A stretch of DNA of 64,000 bases from Lentihominibacter butyricus (GCF_025567305.1 NZ_JAOQJP010000003.1:62001-126000), one strand, 5' to 3'; counted from the stretch's first letter, positions 42,640-52,035 are shown. Numbers and translations are program-made. The notes: generated by a model not told the origin, from the sequence alone.

Positions 42640-43530
42640 TTAATACCCAATCCTAAAATAATCCAAATACGCTTTATACTTGTCCTGTGCGGTCAGGCAG
42701 GTATCGGTCAGATATCCTTTTTCATTGTCCCATTCCTTCAATCCACGGTAATAGAACATCTTCAGATTATCCTCAATGATGAACGGAACGATATTGTATT
42801 TCAGGCATTCCTTGAACATAATGAGTCTGCCTACACGACCGTTGCCGTCCTGGAACGGATGAATCCGCTCAAACTTCACATGGAAGTCCAGAATATCCTC
42901 AAATGTCTTTTCTTCCTTGGCGTTATATTCCGTCAGCAGGGCCTTCATTTTATCGGCAGCTTCTTCCAGAAGGGCGGTATCCATGCCGCCGACTTCATTC
43001 GGAAGTTTCTTATAATCGCCAACAGCAAACCAGTCTTTTCTGGAATCGCTGGTGCCGTTCTTCAAAACTAAGTGCAGCTCTTTGATGAACTTTTCCGTCA
43101 GAGCTGCTTTTGCGTGATCAATAATCATATCAATGCAGCGGAAGTGATTTGCTGTTTCAATCACGTCATCTACATTCAGCACTTCTTTTTCTATACCGAT
43201 GGTGTTGGTTTCAAAGATATATCTGGTTTGATCGTGCGTCAGGCGGCTTCCTTCTATATGGTTGGAATTGTATGTCAAATCAATCTGTGTTTTGTGGTAA
43301 ATCCCACCGGAGTATTTACTTGCCTTCTGCTCTTTCAGAATATCCAACAGAGTAATCGGTTCTTCTTTTCTTTTGTTGGTACGCTCCGGTTTTTTTGCGT
43401 TTTCCGGAATGTTCCATGTCTTTCCGGTAAGAAACGCACCATTTACACGCCCCTGGGCACAGTAATTTCTAACACTGCGCTCTGACACATCCCACTTTTT
43501 CGCTATTTCAGTAACTGAAAGATATCGCAT
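42640..43530 (-). CDS. Fic-domain protein with N-terminal HTH and class II inhibitory helix
   Basis: The protein is 296 residues. An HTH segment (YLSVTEIAKKWDVSERSVRN) starts it. YNSNHIEGS (about 91-99) matches the class II self-inhibitory motif (S/T)xxxE(G/N), and the catalytic motif is HPFQDGNGRVGRLI (about 220). All catalytic residues are present, so it is probably a self-inhibited AMP-transferase. GGCGGAG precedes the start. It is the first gene of the restriction operon. Confidence 0.87.
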   Translation of the reverse strand: MRYLSVTEIAKKWDVSERSVRNYCAQGRVNGAFLTGKTWNIPENAKKPERTNKRKEEPITLLDILKEQKASKYSGGIYHKTQIDLTYNSNHIEGSRLTHDQTRYIFETNTIGIEKEVLNVDDVIETANHFRCIDMIIDHAKAALTEKFIKELHLVLKNGTSDSRKDWFAVGDYKKLPNEVGGMDTALLEEAADKMKALLTEYNAKEEKTFEDILDFHVKFERIHPFQDGNGRVGRLIMFKECLKYNIVPFIIEDNLKMFYYRGLKEWDNEKGYLTDTCLTAQDKYKAYLDYFRIGY

Positions 43531-43574
43531 CTATTATTCTCCGCCATAAATTGCATCAAAAAACTACGTTAATC

Positions 43575-43602
43575 TATTATATAGTATACCACATCATCGG
43601 CA
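43575..43602 (-). promoter_or_regulatory. Probable sigma-70-type promoter of the type I restriction operon
   Basis: On the minus strand TTGCCG (43597-43602) and TATAAT (43575-43580) are 16 bases apart, with an overlapping TGGTATACT extended -10. It lies about 45 bases before the first Fic gene. Confidence 0.5.
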
Positions 43603-43730
43603 AAAATATCATCATCATTTCCAACGCAACTATTATGTTTTTGCCGTCACAGAAAACTCTGTTTCTGCATACCGAAAGTCAGCAAAAATCATGATAATGC
43701 ATTCAGACTGATGAAAACAGCCGCAACAGG

Positions 43731-43786
43731 CGGTTCGCTAGAGTCTGAAACGATTCAATCCTTTCTTATGCGACTCACCTGAACCG
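43731..43786. promoter_or_regulatory. Candidate activator sites for the NhaC-family gene
   Basis: CGGTTC (43731-43736, plus) and its reverse form TGAACCG (43780-43786) lie 155-210 bases upstream of the -24/-12 promoter. Similar boxes occur upstream of the kamA and EamA promoters, so they are candidate enhancer sites for the sigma-54 activator at 45.8 kb. Confidence 0.45.
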
Positions 43787-43940
43787 TATAAGAGTCCGTT
43801 CGCCGACATTTTACAGAAATAGCTGAGTAAGAATCAATGCCTTTTAAAATTCTTTCAGAGGCTCTGAAGGCACAGATTTTCACGTTTTCATATGACCCAT
43901 CCCGAAAAAGACGAACATTGTCTGTTCTTTTTGCATGATA

Positions 43941-43956
43941 TGGCATATAAATTGCT
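43941..43956 (+). promoter_or_regulatory. Sigma-54 promoter of the NhaC-family gene
   Basis: TGGCATATAAATTGCT matches the -24 (TGGCA) and -12 (TTGC) elements with the GG and GC pairs exactly 10 bases apart. It lies 85 bases before the gene. Confidence 0.75.
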
Positions 43957-44041
43957 TTAAATACATGTGGGATGGAGCAGAGAGCAGCTCTGCAATCTTT
44001 AAGAAATCAGAGTGTTATTGAAAAAGTAAAAGGAGGAATTT

Positions 44042-45538
44042 ATGAAATCATTCTTTACCGTCCTATTGAAATTTTCCCCGGTATTTCTTCTTGCCGGGCT
44101 GATGATTTCAAAGGTCGATGCATTGATCGCCGCACCTCTTGCAGCGATATATGCAGTTATAATTGCGAGGATCGTGTGCAAAATCAAGCTGCAGGATTCA
44201 CTCGACAGCGCTATGAAAAGCGTGAGCAATATCCTCATAGCACTGTTCATACTTATGTTCGCATACGCTATGGCAAGTGCATTCATGAGCACAGGCGTAG
44301 GTGCAGCAGTTGTAAACCTGTCGCTTCTGCTTGGTGTCACAGGTAAAACTGTCGCTGTAGTAGGAATCATGTGTACTGCTATACTTTCGGTGGCAACAGG
44401 AACTTCATGGGGAACTTTTGCTGCATGTGCACCTATATTCATGTGGCTCAGCCATATCGTAGGCGGCGATCCGCTCCTTACTGTATGTGCTATAGCAGGC
44501 GGCGCATGCTTTGGAGACAACATAGGTCTTATCTCGGATGCGATGATAGTATCGTCCGGTATTCATAATGTAACTGTAGTACACAGAGTAAGGCATCAGG
44601 GGGTATGGTCTCTGATGTGCCTCTTCCTTGCAGCTGTATGTTTTACTGTGATGGGATTCGTACTGGATCTTCCGGGCACAGCTGCCGATGCTGCACAGGT
44701 AGTGCAGAATATCCCTGATAATGTCTGGACAGTACTCGAGGCAGAACGACCTGCCGCGATAGATCTGCTTCACCAGATCGAAGCAGGTGTTCCATACTAT
44801 ATGGTAATTCCTTTGCTGCTGGTAATAATCACTGCTGTTAAAGGATTCAATACGTTCATATGCATAGGTTCAGGTCTGGTATCATCATATATACTCGGTC
44901 TCTTCGCCGGAACGACAGGCTCCCTGATGGGATTCTTCGAAGCATGTATGGACGCTTTCTCGGATGCAGGTTCATGGGTAATCGTAATGATGATGTGGAT
45001 AGCAGGCTTTGGTGGAATAATGCGTGAAATGGATGCTTTCGCACCGCTGGCAGCTTTTATCGTCAAATTTTCGAGAAAAGTCCGCCATATGCTTACATGG
45101 AACGCTCTGCTCTCTTTCCTCGGAAATGCTGTACTTGCAGATGAAATGGCTCAGATCGTTACTGTTGGGCCTATCATCAGAGATATCACAGCAGACAACG
45201 TTGAGGGCAGCGAGGAAGCAATGTACAAGCTGAGACTCAGAAATGCAACTTTCAGTGACGCATTCGGAGTTTTCGGATCACAGCTGGTGCCTTGGCATGT
45301 ATACCTGGCATTCTATGTCGGTATCATTGCAGGCGTATATCCGCTGATGGAGATCGTAGCTTTAGACTTCCTCAAATACAACTTCATGGCGTACATCGCC
45401 GTTATATCATTGCCGATACTGACATTCACAGGACTTGACAGATTCATCCCGCTGTTCAGGATGCCGCAGGAACCAGAAGTGAGACTGGTCAAAAAAGACA
45501 AGAAAAAGACAGGCGAAAATGTAGAAGAACCGGCATAA
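44042..45538 (+). CDS. NhaC-family transporter in the lysine regulon
   Basis: The protein is 498 residues with about 11-12 membrane helices. It belongs to the NhaC Na+/H+ antiporter family: LSVATGTSWGTFAACAPI and GGACFGDNIGLISDAMIVSS are signatures, repeated loosely later (AQIVTVGPIIRDI). Several NhaC relatives move amino acids or organic acids with sodium rather than protons. An AAAAGGAGG site precedes the ATG. A sigma-54 promoter upstream links it to the kamA operon, so import of lysine or export of a fermentation product is plausible. It converges with the regulator gene. Confidence 0.85.
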   Translation: MKSFFTVLLKFSPVFLLAGLMISKVDALIAAPLAAIYAVIIARIVCKIKLQDSLDSAMKSVSNILIALFILMFAYAMASAFMSTGVGAAVVNLSLLLGVTGKTVAVVGIMCTAILSVATGTSWGTFAACAPIFMWLSHIVGGDPLLTVCAIAGGACFGDNIGLISDAMIVSSGIHNVTVVHRVRHQGVWSLMCLFLAAVCFTVMGFVLDLPGTAADAAQVVQNIPDNVWTVLEAERPAAIDLLHQIEAGVPYYMVIPLLLVIITAVKGFNTFICIGSGLVSSYILGLFAGTTGSLMGFFEACMDAFSDAGSWVIVMMMWIAGFGGIMREMDAFAPLAAFIVKFSRKVRHMLTWNALLSFLGNAVLADEMAQIVTVGPIIRDITADNVEGSEEAMYKLRLRNATFSDAFGVFGSQLVPWHVYLAFYVGIIAGVYPLMEIVALDFLKYNFMAYIAVISLPILTFTGLDRFIPLFRMPQEPEVRLVKKDKKKTGENVEEPA

Positions 45539-45591
45539 GAAAAGCAACATTTCATAATAACATTCTGAAATTATCCTACAAACTCTTTAAA

Positions 45592-45632
45592 ACAGGGCAG
45601 CTCCAAAGACAACGACCGGAGCTGTCCTGTTT
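45592..45632 (+). terminator. Terminator of the NhaC-family gene
   Basis: A long stem pairs AACAGG-CAGCTCC with GGAGCTG-CCTGTTT around a loop of about 13 bases. The T-tract is short, so efficiency is uncertain. Confidence 0.55.
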
Positions 45633-45710
45633 ATGTTGTAAGCGAAAGATATAAGAAGTAAGTGAAAGTAACAAAGCTGTGACTTATCCTTGTTACGGCG
45701 GGCAGAATAA

Positions 45711-45756
45711 GCAAAAAAGCAGCAGGATCATATATCGACTTCTGACCCTGCTGCTT
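45711..45756 (-). terminator. Terminator of the kamA-regulator operon
   Basis: On the minus strand AAGCAGCAGG (45747-45756) pairs with CCTGCTGCTT (45717-45726) and TTTTTT follows. It lies about 50 bases after the regulator stop. Confidence 0.75.
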
Positions 45757-45808
45757 CTGCAATACTAAATGTAAGTTATATTATGATTCAATAATAAATG
45801 ACGTATAT

Positions 45809-47887
45809 CTATAAGTTGTACTTCTTCTTTTTTCTCATGACCTGTGACTGGCTTATGCCAAGAGCTTTGGCAGCAGCCCTTGTACTGCCGCCTTCTTCCA
45901 GCGCAGCGGCCAGGATATCTCTTTCAAATTCGCCCACAGTTGATTTTAATCCGCTGTGCCGTGATGCTGTGTCTGTCTCTGAGGGCATATCAGGATTCTC
46001 TTTGTAAAGATTGCTGCTGACTGCGTTAGTCACGTCTTCGGATGTCAGCAGATCAGATTGGCAGTTCACCACAAGCCTGTGTACCACATTGTCCAGTTCT
46101 CTGACGTTGCCGGGCCAGTTGTATTTCTCAAGGGCCTCTATGCCGTCGGCAGAAAAGCTTTTGCTAGTGTTGTACTGAAAATTGTATTCGTTGATCAGAT
46201 ATCCCGCAATGCATGCGATATCTTCATTTCTTTCTCTGAGAGGCGGCACTTTTATTTCGCAGACGCTGAGCCTGTAGTAGAGATCCTCACGGAATTTACC
46301 CTCTTTGACAAGTGTTCTGAGGTCTACATTGTTCGCACATATGACTCTGACATCTACTTCCACCAGTTCCTGTCCGCCGACCCTGTAGAAATTCTTTTCC
46401 TGCAAAGCACGCAGAAGCTTGCTCTGCATGTTCAGGGACAGCTCTCCTATCTCATCGAGAAACAGGATGCCGCCATTGGCAAGTTCGAAATATCCCAGTT
46501 TCCTGTTGGCTCCCGCTCCGGTGAAAGCTCCGGGTTCATATCCGAAAAACTCGGATTCCGCGAGGTTCTCGTATATGGTGGCACAGTTGATCTTGATACA
46601 CGGCTTTGTCTTGCGGATGCTGTTTTTGTAAATCAGATTCAGAATTTTCTCTTTTCCTGTTCCCGTCTCTCCCTGGATTATGACATTGCAGTCGTAGGCT
46701 GCTATGTTTATGACTTCCATGAGGATTTTCTTTGTCTTATTGCTTCCGAAAACAAATCCTTCAACTTTATCTATGTTATCTATGTCCTGTGTATTATTCA
46801 GTTCAGATACCCGCATCGGCAGCTGCTTAATGAGCCTGTGGGATTTGAAAATCTCATCGATCATGTCTATATCGGATTTGATCTCCCGCACAAAATCAAG
46901 ATTGAATTCCAAGGAGCCAGACGAGAATTCCTCGATGGGAGTGAGTCTGAGCTCTTTGCCCAGTGACTCTGCAAAGAGAGCAACACTGTTGAAATTGCTT
47001 GTAAGGCTCGTGAATAATATATCCCCTCTGGTTTTGGTGAGCATGACACTTAAGGCTTCACCACCCAGCATATTGGCGCAGTTTATACTGAGATCGAAAA
47101 GCTCAGGCTCCTCCAGCCTGAAAGATTCATAACAGTCCAGTGGTTTAAGTATATCTGTAAAGTAAACATGATCTGCATATGGTTCGAGTATCCTTTTTAT
47201 CTCATTCTTGCTGAGAGACTGCATGGCGCCTTTGTATACGGCAGCTACGATATACCCGTCTCTGCCGACTGCCTTGCGGGCAACAGCTGTGTAGAACAGC
47301 ATATTAAGCAGCCCGTCACCCAGGATAAATATCTTTTTTTCCGGTCTGGAAAGCGTATATGCCTTTTTCATAGAGCCCATTTCATCCATGATGCAGAGAG
47401 CACGTGGTGTATCTATATCCTTCGGAAGAGGTACGATCATAGTGGATTCAAATGCTATGACATATCCCTTCACCATGATAAGTGAATAATTGAAATCCAC
47501 GTCTTCCACGGACTCTATATACATCGGCAGAGATGTAAGGGATGTGGCGCATATTATCCTTGTTTCTTTATCCGGGATATCACTTCTGCTGTATGAGCTG
47601 CCCGCCCTGACGATCCTCCCGCTGCAGATACCACCGCTGTCAGTGACAGGGTTGTGCAACTTACCTCTCTTATTCACGATATATTGTATTTTTCTGCCTA
47701 TCTTGGCTTTATTGTATTCGCACTCGTTACACATCTGACGAAAATTGCTTTCTTCAAGTTTTATTGTGTCCACTCTTATCAGCATTTCATTGTCTGATAT
47801 CTCCAGACTGTTGTCCAGTTTCCAGGCGATGGTCGGAACGGTCCCCTTGCATTCGACGACACGATTGCTGCCAAAACTATTAAACAT
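45809..47887 (-). CDS. Sigma-54 activator with a 3,5-diaminohexanoate dehydrogenase-like sensor domain
   Basis: The protein is 692 residues. Residues 1-345 look like L-erythro-3,5-diaminohexanoate dehydrogenase (Kdd), as recalled from that family: NEMLIRVDTIKLEESNF, then KIQYIVNKRGKLHNPVTDSGG, and a dinucleotide-fold region whose glycine loop is altered (FILGDGLLN). The AAA+ domain (about 375-610) has GETGTGKE, the sigma-54 contact loop GAFTGA, Walker B GGILFLDEIGEL and a typical arginine-finger region. The C-terminus (about 655-692) is a Fis-type HTH (GGSTRAAAKALGISQSQVMRK). It has no receiver or PAS domain. It is the last gene of the operon it should activate and converges with the NhaC gene. 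Confidence 0.85.
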   Translation of the reverse strand: MFNSFGSNRVVECKGTVPTIAWKLDNSLEISDNEMLIRVDTIKLEESNFRQMCNECEYNKAKIGRKIQYIVNKRGKLHNPVTDSGGICSGRIVRAGSSYSRSDIPDKETRIICATSLTSLPMYIESVEDVDFNYSLIMVKGYVIAFESTMIVPLPKDIDTPRALCIMDEMGSMKKAYTLSRPEKKIFILGDGLLNMLFYTAVARKAVGRDGYIVAAVYKGAMQSLSKNEIKRILEPYADHVYFTDILKPLDCYESFRLEEPELFDLSINCANMLGGEALSVMLTKTRGDILFTSLTSNFNSVALFAESLGKELRLTPIEEFSSGSLEFNLDFVREIKSDIDMIDEIFKSHRLIKQLPMRVSELNNTQDIDNIDKVEGFVFGSNKTKKILMEVINIAAYDCNVIIQGETGTGKEKILNLIYKNSIRKTKPCIKINCATIYENLAESEFFGYEPGAFTGAGANRKLGYFELANGGILFLDEIGELSLNMQSKLLRALQEKNFYRVGGQELVEVDVRVICANNVDLRTLVKEGKFREDLYYRLSVCEIKVPPLRERNEDIACIAGYLINEYNFQYNTSKSFSADGIEALEKYNWPGNVRELDNVVHRLVVNCQSDLLTSEDVTNAVSSNLYKENPDMPSETDTASRHSGLKSTVGEFERDILAAALEEGGSTRAAAKALGISQSQVMRKKKKYNL

Positions 47888-47900
47888 CTCTTGCTCCTTT

Positions 47901-48731
47901 CTACTCCCCTGTACGACCTGAAAATTGCCTCAGCAAATTAAGAAGGTCTTTAAGTATCTCGACAAGATGATAGCATCCTTCAGAACGTCCGAACATACAG
48001 ACGATATGTCGGTCTGTGAGTTCAGAAAGTTTCGTGCCTTCAAGCTTCCTCCCGTGAGAAGCATTTCTGAAACACGATTCTCCAGGTGCCCGTACATAAG
48101 ATATGTCGCATTTTCCCAGCAATCCGCTGTTAGAGTCAAACGTGATCTCGGCATAAAGCTCGTGATATGAATCGATAAAACGCCCGCGCCCCTTGCACAG
48201 GTCACCGTTCTGTTCGATCTCGAAATTCTTGAATCTGCTGAAAAGCAGACGCTTCCTCTCATACTGCGGTATATAATCCATCCACCGCAGATCGTTTTCG
48301 GACGGATAGCTGTACATCCTGCACCCGTTATTCTCCAGTATGTCCCAGTATTCGTCGTAATGTTCCCTGCTTTTGAATCCGCGCTCTTTGTAAAAATAGC
48401 TTTCTGCCTGGATCAGGCCATTGATGCACTGGATCATAAGATATCTGATTTCCGGGGCATATGAGTCCTTCAGGATACCTGATACCTTGCGTTTACCGTC
48501 TATATGACCATTCATTCCCTTCATGAAGTCAAGACTGACAATACCTGTCCTGCCGGTATCAGGGGATTTAACAGTTTCACACCATGCGTCCTGTATCAGA
48601 CAGGACTCGGTGTCAGCCATTATGTATCCTCGTATCTCCTGGTTTCTGTCAAGATATACTGATGATGATATCACACTTTTACCATACTTATCAACAATGA
48701 CTGCAACATTTACCTGTTCAAAAAATCTCAT
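47901..48731 (-). CDS. DUF2889-like protein
   Basis: The protein is 276 residues from the ATG at 48731, with GAGG 8 bases upstream. A longer start at 48779 lies inside a hairpin and is less likely. The C-terminal half (about 170-276) matches the DUF2889 pattern: FIDSYHELYAEITFDSNSG and the closing MFGRSEGCYHLVEILKDLL (C-x-HL). The N-terminal half is unrecognised. The function of DUF2889 is not established. Position between the aminotransferase and the regulator suggests a role in the same pathway or in sensing. Confidence 0.6.
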   Translation of the reverse strand: MRFFEQVNVAVIVDKYGKSVISSSVYLDRNQEIRGYIMADTESCLIQDAWCETVKSPDTGRTGIVSLDFMKGMNGHIDGKRKVSGILKDSYAPEIRYLMIQCINGLIQAESYFYKERGFKSREHYDEYWDILENNGCRMYSYPSENDLRWMDYIPQYERKRLLFSRFKNFEIEQNGDLCKGRGRFIDSYHELYAEITFDSNSGLLGKCDISYVRAPGESCFRNASHGRKLEGTKLSELTDRHIVCMFGRSEGCYHLVEILKDLLNLLRQFSGRTGE

Positions 48732-48765
48732 GCGCTTACCTCGTATTTCTCTGTATACAAGCACG

Positions 48766-48797
48766 ATGAGATCTGCCATATGACAGACCTCATCGTC
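48766..48797 (-). terminator. Hairpin after the aminotransferase gene
   Basis: CGATGAG-CTG and CAG-CTCATCG form an interrupted inverted repeat between the aminotransferase stop and the DUF2889 gene. It has no T-tract; it may stabilise the upstream mRNA or weaken read-through within the operon. Confidence 0.4.
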
Positions 48798-48812
48798 AGT
48801 ATTATCTGAAAA

Positions 48813-50153
48813 CTACACCTCGTATCCGTATTTCCTTTCAACTTCTGTGATCGCATCATCCAGGCGCATGATGATTTCATCGATCTGCTCTTTTGTGACA
48901 ACGAATGCCGGTGATATCACTATGGCATCTCCCATGGCTCCTCGGTTGCATCCCTGGCTTGCTTCAATGATCATATTTCTTTCCAGACATGCATTCTGAA
49001 TCTGGCCGGCAAACCCTTCTGAGATATCAAAGGATTCTTTTGTCCTGCTGTCTTTGACAAATTCAGCACCCACCATTAAGCCAAGACCTCTGACATCATC
49101 CATTGTAGGATGTTTCTTTGCGATTCTCTGCATCTGTGCTTTAAGATAATGTCCCATTATCTCACTTTTTCTGACACAGTCATGCTTGATCATATACTTG
49201 TCCACTGCAATATGAACAGCAGCTCCAAGCGGACTTCCGGACCATGTGTAGCCGGCAGGGAAATATACATCATGCTCCTTGAATACGTCGAAGATTTTTT
49301 TTGTCATTGATACTCCTGCAAGAGGGAAATATCCCCCTGACATGGATTTTCCTATTGTAATCATGTCAGGTACAATGTCAAAGTGCTTGTATGCAAAAGT
49401 TTCACCTGTTCTCCCAAAGCCTGTCATTACTTCGTCAAATACTAGAAGTACATCATATTTATCGCAGATTCTCCTTATTTCCTTAAAATAATCCGGGTGG
49501 GGAACTGCAGCACACAGCGACATTCCTGAAACAGGTTCTGCAAAGAATGCTGCAACGGAATCCGGACCTTGTGCCAGAATTTCGTTCTCCAGCGCCTTCG
49601 CGCACTGTAGGCTGCAAGTCTCAGGCTTATCACCAAACCAGCATCTGTAGCAGTAACATGGTGCAATATGACCATGATCAAAACCATAGTGCTCATAACC
49701 CTTTTTTCTTGATCCGAATCCACTTATGGAAAGTGCTGCCGACGTGATGCCATGGTAACTCTGCCATCTGCCCAAAATTTTGAACTTATCCTTCTTACCT
49801 CTGGCAATATTGTATTTTGTAATCATTTTTATCGCTATTTCCGTAGCTTCCGAACCGCTGCAGACCTGAAATGTCTTATAGAGATCTCCATCGGAAAACT
49901 CATATATTCTCCTGCAGGACTCTTCAAGAACAGGAGTGATACAGTCGTCTCTGTGAACGTAAGCAATTTTCTGAGCCTGCTCTGCAATAGCATCGCTGAT
50001 TTCTTTGATACCGTGTCCCAGGCCTACCGCTACAGGCCCACCTGCGCCATCAATGATTTCAGTACCGTCAGTTTTGTACATGTAGATCCCTTTGCCGCTT
50101 TCTATTCTTGGATATTCACGGTTAAGCTCCATACTGTAAACATGATTTTCCAT
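48813..50153 (-). CDS. Class III PLP-dependent aminotransferase
   Basis: The protein is 446 residues from the ATG at 50153; AAGGAAG lies upstream at a wide spacing. It moves an amino group using PLP; the Lys is in TIGKSMSGGYFPLAG (about 283), and the cofactor Asp lies in LLVFDEVMTGFGRTG. A Cys-rich insertion (CYCYRCWFGDKPETCSLQC) near residue 177 is seen in many clostridial relatives. Class III enzymes act on omega- or beta-amino groups. In this operon beta-lysine (3,6-diaminohexanoate) is the obvious candidate substrate, giving either a 3-oxo or a 6-oxo product; sequence cannot choose. Confidence 0.85.
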   Translation of the reverse strand: MENHVYSMELNREYPRIESGKGIYMYKTDGTEIIDGAGGPVAVGLGHGIKEISDAIAEQAQKIAYVHRDDCITPVLEESCRRIYEFSDGDLYKTFQVCSGSEATEIAIKMITKYNIARGKKDKFKILGRWQSYHGITSAALSISGFGSRKKGYEHYGFDHGHIAPCYCYRCWFGDKPETCSLQCAKALENEILAQGPDSVAAFFAEPVSGMSLCAAVPHPDYFKEIRRICDKYDVLLVFDEVMTGFGRTGETFAYKHFDIVPDMITIGKSMSGGYFPLAGVSMTKKIFDVFKEHDVYFPAGYTWSGSPLGAAVHIAVDKYMIKHDCVRKSEIMGHYLKAQMQRIAKKHPTMDDVRGLGLMVGAEFVKDSRTKESFDISEGFAGQIQNACLERNMIIEASQGCNRGAMGDAIVISPAFVVTKEQIDEIIMRLDDAITEVERKYGYEV

Positions 50154-50179
50154 CTGATATTTTCTTCCTTTCTTAATTC

Positions 50180-51352
50180 TTATGGTCTTCTGAACAGTGC
50201 TGCCGCACCCTCGCCGCCTCCTACACACATAGACACGATGCAGTATTCTCTTTCGGCATTCTGCATTGCATATGCAGCTTTTGTGGTAAGTACTGCACCT
50301 GTAGCTCCCAGTGGATGTCCCAGAGCAATAGCTCCGCCATTAGGATTGACTCTTGCCGGATCTAGCCCCAGAGCTCTGATGCAGGCGATAGACTGTGATG
50401 CAAATGCCTCATTAAGTTCGATGAGTTCAACCTGATCAAGTGAAACACCTGTTTTATCCAGGAGTTTCTGTATAGCGAATATAGGACCTATTCCCATAAC
50501 TGCCGGGTTAAGACCTGAAGATGCGAAGTCTACGATCTCGAGAAGCGGCTTTTTGCCCAATTCCTTCGCCTTTTCTTCTGAAACCACTACGACTGCAGCG
50601 CCGCCATCATTCTGAGGACAGCTGTTTCCGGCCGTTACACGTCCGTCCTTCCTGAATACAGCTCTCGCACTTGCCAGTTCTTCAAGTGTTGAATCTGCCG
50701 TAGGATCCTCATCTGTATCTATGATCACTTCTTTACCTTTGCTTTTGAATTTAACAGGGACGATCTGTTCTTTAAAAAGACCGCCTTCGATAGCTTTTTT
50801 TGCTTTGCGATGTGATTCGTAAGCGAACAGATCCATGTCTTCTCTTGTAATATCAGGATACAGATCAAGTACATTTTCTGCCGTTTCACCCATGTCATTG
50901 CCCTCGAAACCGGGAGGAACCATCATCACATATGAGAAACTAGGATAAGCGTAGCTGTATGCCTTTCTGGATTTGCTCATAAAGTACGGATTGTTGGTTT
51001 CGCTCTCTGCACCACCTGCAACATATACATCACCATGACCGCTTTCAATCATGGCAGCTGCCATATTTATAGTTTCAAGTCCGGATGCACACTGACGGTC
51101 AAATTGTATTCCCGGGACAGATTCCGGGAGCCCTGCTTCCAGCGCAACACATCTTCCCAGATTGCCCGGAGCCCCTTCTGCATTTCCCATATATACTTCA
51201 ACGATCTCTGACGGATCAACGCCTGATCTTTTAACCGCTTCTCTAACAGCTATTGCACCAAGCTGGTAACCTTCGAACTTTTTGAGATTGCCGCCCATTC
51301 TTCCCACAGGTGTTCTTGCGGCCGAAATTATCACTGCTTTTCTCTTTTCCAT
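50180..51352 (-). CDS. Acetyl-CoA acetyltransferase-family thiolase
   Basis: The protein is 390 residues, full length. The nucleophile is C88 in FDRQCASGLE; His in NGGAIALGHPLGATGA and the second Cys in CIVSMCVGGGEGA complete the active site. It cleaves or forms 3-oxoacyl-CoA. The active-site sequence differs from the ordinary acetoacetyl-CoA thiolases (which read more like VCGSGLKA and GHPIGASG), compatible with a larger substrate. It lies between CoA-transferase B and the aminotransferase, a set that fits cleavage of a 3-oxo acid after CoA activation. Confidence 0.92.
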   Translation of the reverse strand: MEKRKAVIISAARTPVGRMGGNLKKFEGYQLGAIAVREAVKRSGVDPSEIVEVYMGNAEGAPGNLGRCVALEAGLPESVPGIQFDRQCASGLETINMAAAMIESGHGDVYVAGGAESETNNPYFMSKSRKAYSYAYPSFSYVMMVPPGFEGNDMGETAENVLDLYPDITREDMDLFAYESHRKAKKAIEGGLFKEQIVPVKFKSKGKEVIIDTDEDPTADSTLEELASARAVFRKDGRVTAGNSCPQNDGGAAVVVVSEEKAKELGKKPLLEIVDFASSGLNPAVMGIGPIFAIQKLLDKTGVSLDQVELIELNEAFASQSIACIRALGLDPARVNPNGGAIALGHPLGATGAVLTTKAAYAMQNAEREYCIVSMCVGGGEGAAALFRRP

Positions 51353-51372
51353 TTTATATTCTCCTTAAGATA

Positions 51373-52035
51373 TTAATTATAACGAATAATCCTTATATCA
51401 TCGGCAACTTCCACATCAGCATCTGTTTTTTCGATAACTTCATCAACTGTGTGTCCGTCAAAAAGCTCCGTCAGCAAATAACCTCTTTCCGTTACTTTCA
51501 TAACAGCTATATCAGTTATTATCAGAGATACGCAGTTATCAGCAGTCAGCGGCAGCTCGCATTCTCCTTTCAGCTTAGGGTTGCCGTTCTTGTCAGTATG
51601 TGTAGTTACTGCTATGACGCGCTTTGCTTTCTTTGCCAGATCCATAGCTCCGCCCATTCCCGGGATTTTACCTCCCGGTACCATCCAGTTTGCCAGATCA
51701 CCGTTTGCTCCGATTTCAAGCGCTCCCAGTATCGTTATATCAAGGCAGCCTGATCTGATAAGCGCAAATGAATCCGCACTGTCAAAGAAACTTGCGCCCG
51801 GAACTGTCGTGATCGCCACACATCCGGAATCCACGACATCTGCATCTTCAAAGCCTTCGGCTGCTGCAGGACCTGCACCGAGGATGCCGTTTTCCGCATG
51901 AATGAATACTGTCATATCATCCGGTATATAGTTGACTACCTTCTGTGGTATGCCGAACCCAAGATTTACTACATTTCCATTAACTATTTCTTCTGCGGCT
52001 CTTTTTGCCATCATTTCTTTTATTGCCATGGCCAT
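51373..52035 (-). CDS. CoA-transferase subunit B (AtoA-type)
   Basis: The protein is 220 residues. The catalytic Glu is in FIHAENGILG (about residue 48), and GGMDLAKKAKRVI-like and PLTADNCVSLIITD segments are typical of 3-oxoacid CoA-transferase B. It moves CoA between acids with subunit A. Its start lies 16 bases inside the subunit A gene, so the pair is translationally coupled. The first two Met codons are both usable. Confidence 0.92.
   Translation of the reverse strand: MAMAIKEMMAKRAAEEIVNGNVVNLGFGIPQKVVNYIPDDMTVFIHAENGILGAGPAAAEGFEDADVVDSGCVAITTVPGASFFDSADSFALIRSGCLDITILGALEIGANGDLANWMVPGGKIPGMGGAMDLAKKAKRVIAVTTHTDKNGNPKLKGECELPLTADNCVSLIITDIAVMKVTERGYLLTELFDGHTVDEVIEKTDADVEVADDIRIIRYN

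Noticed and set aside
43590..43650. A fourth attachment copy at the far end of the type I restriction locus
   Set aside because: Only short stretches such as GGCAAAAATATCAT resemble the core; the reading MIKILFICHG is not encoded.
43755..43946. A 63-codon open frame on the minus strand
   Set aside because: It overlaps the sigma-54 promoter and activator boxes of the NhaC-family gene, has no ribosome site and no recognisable sequence.
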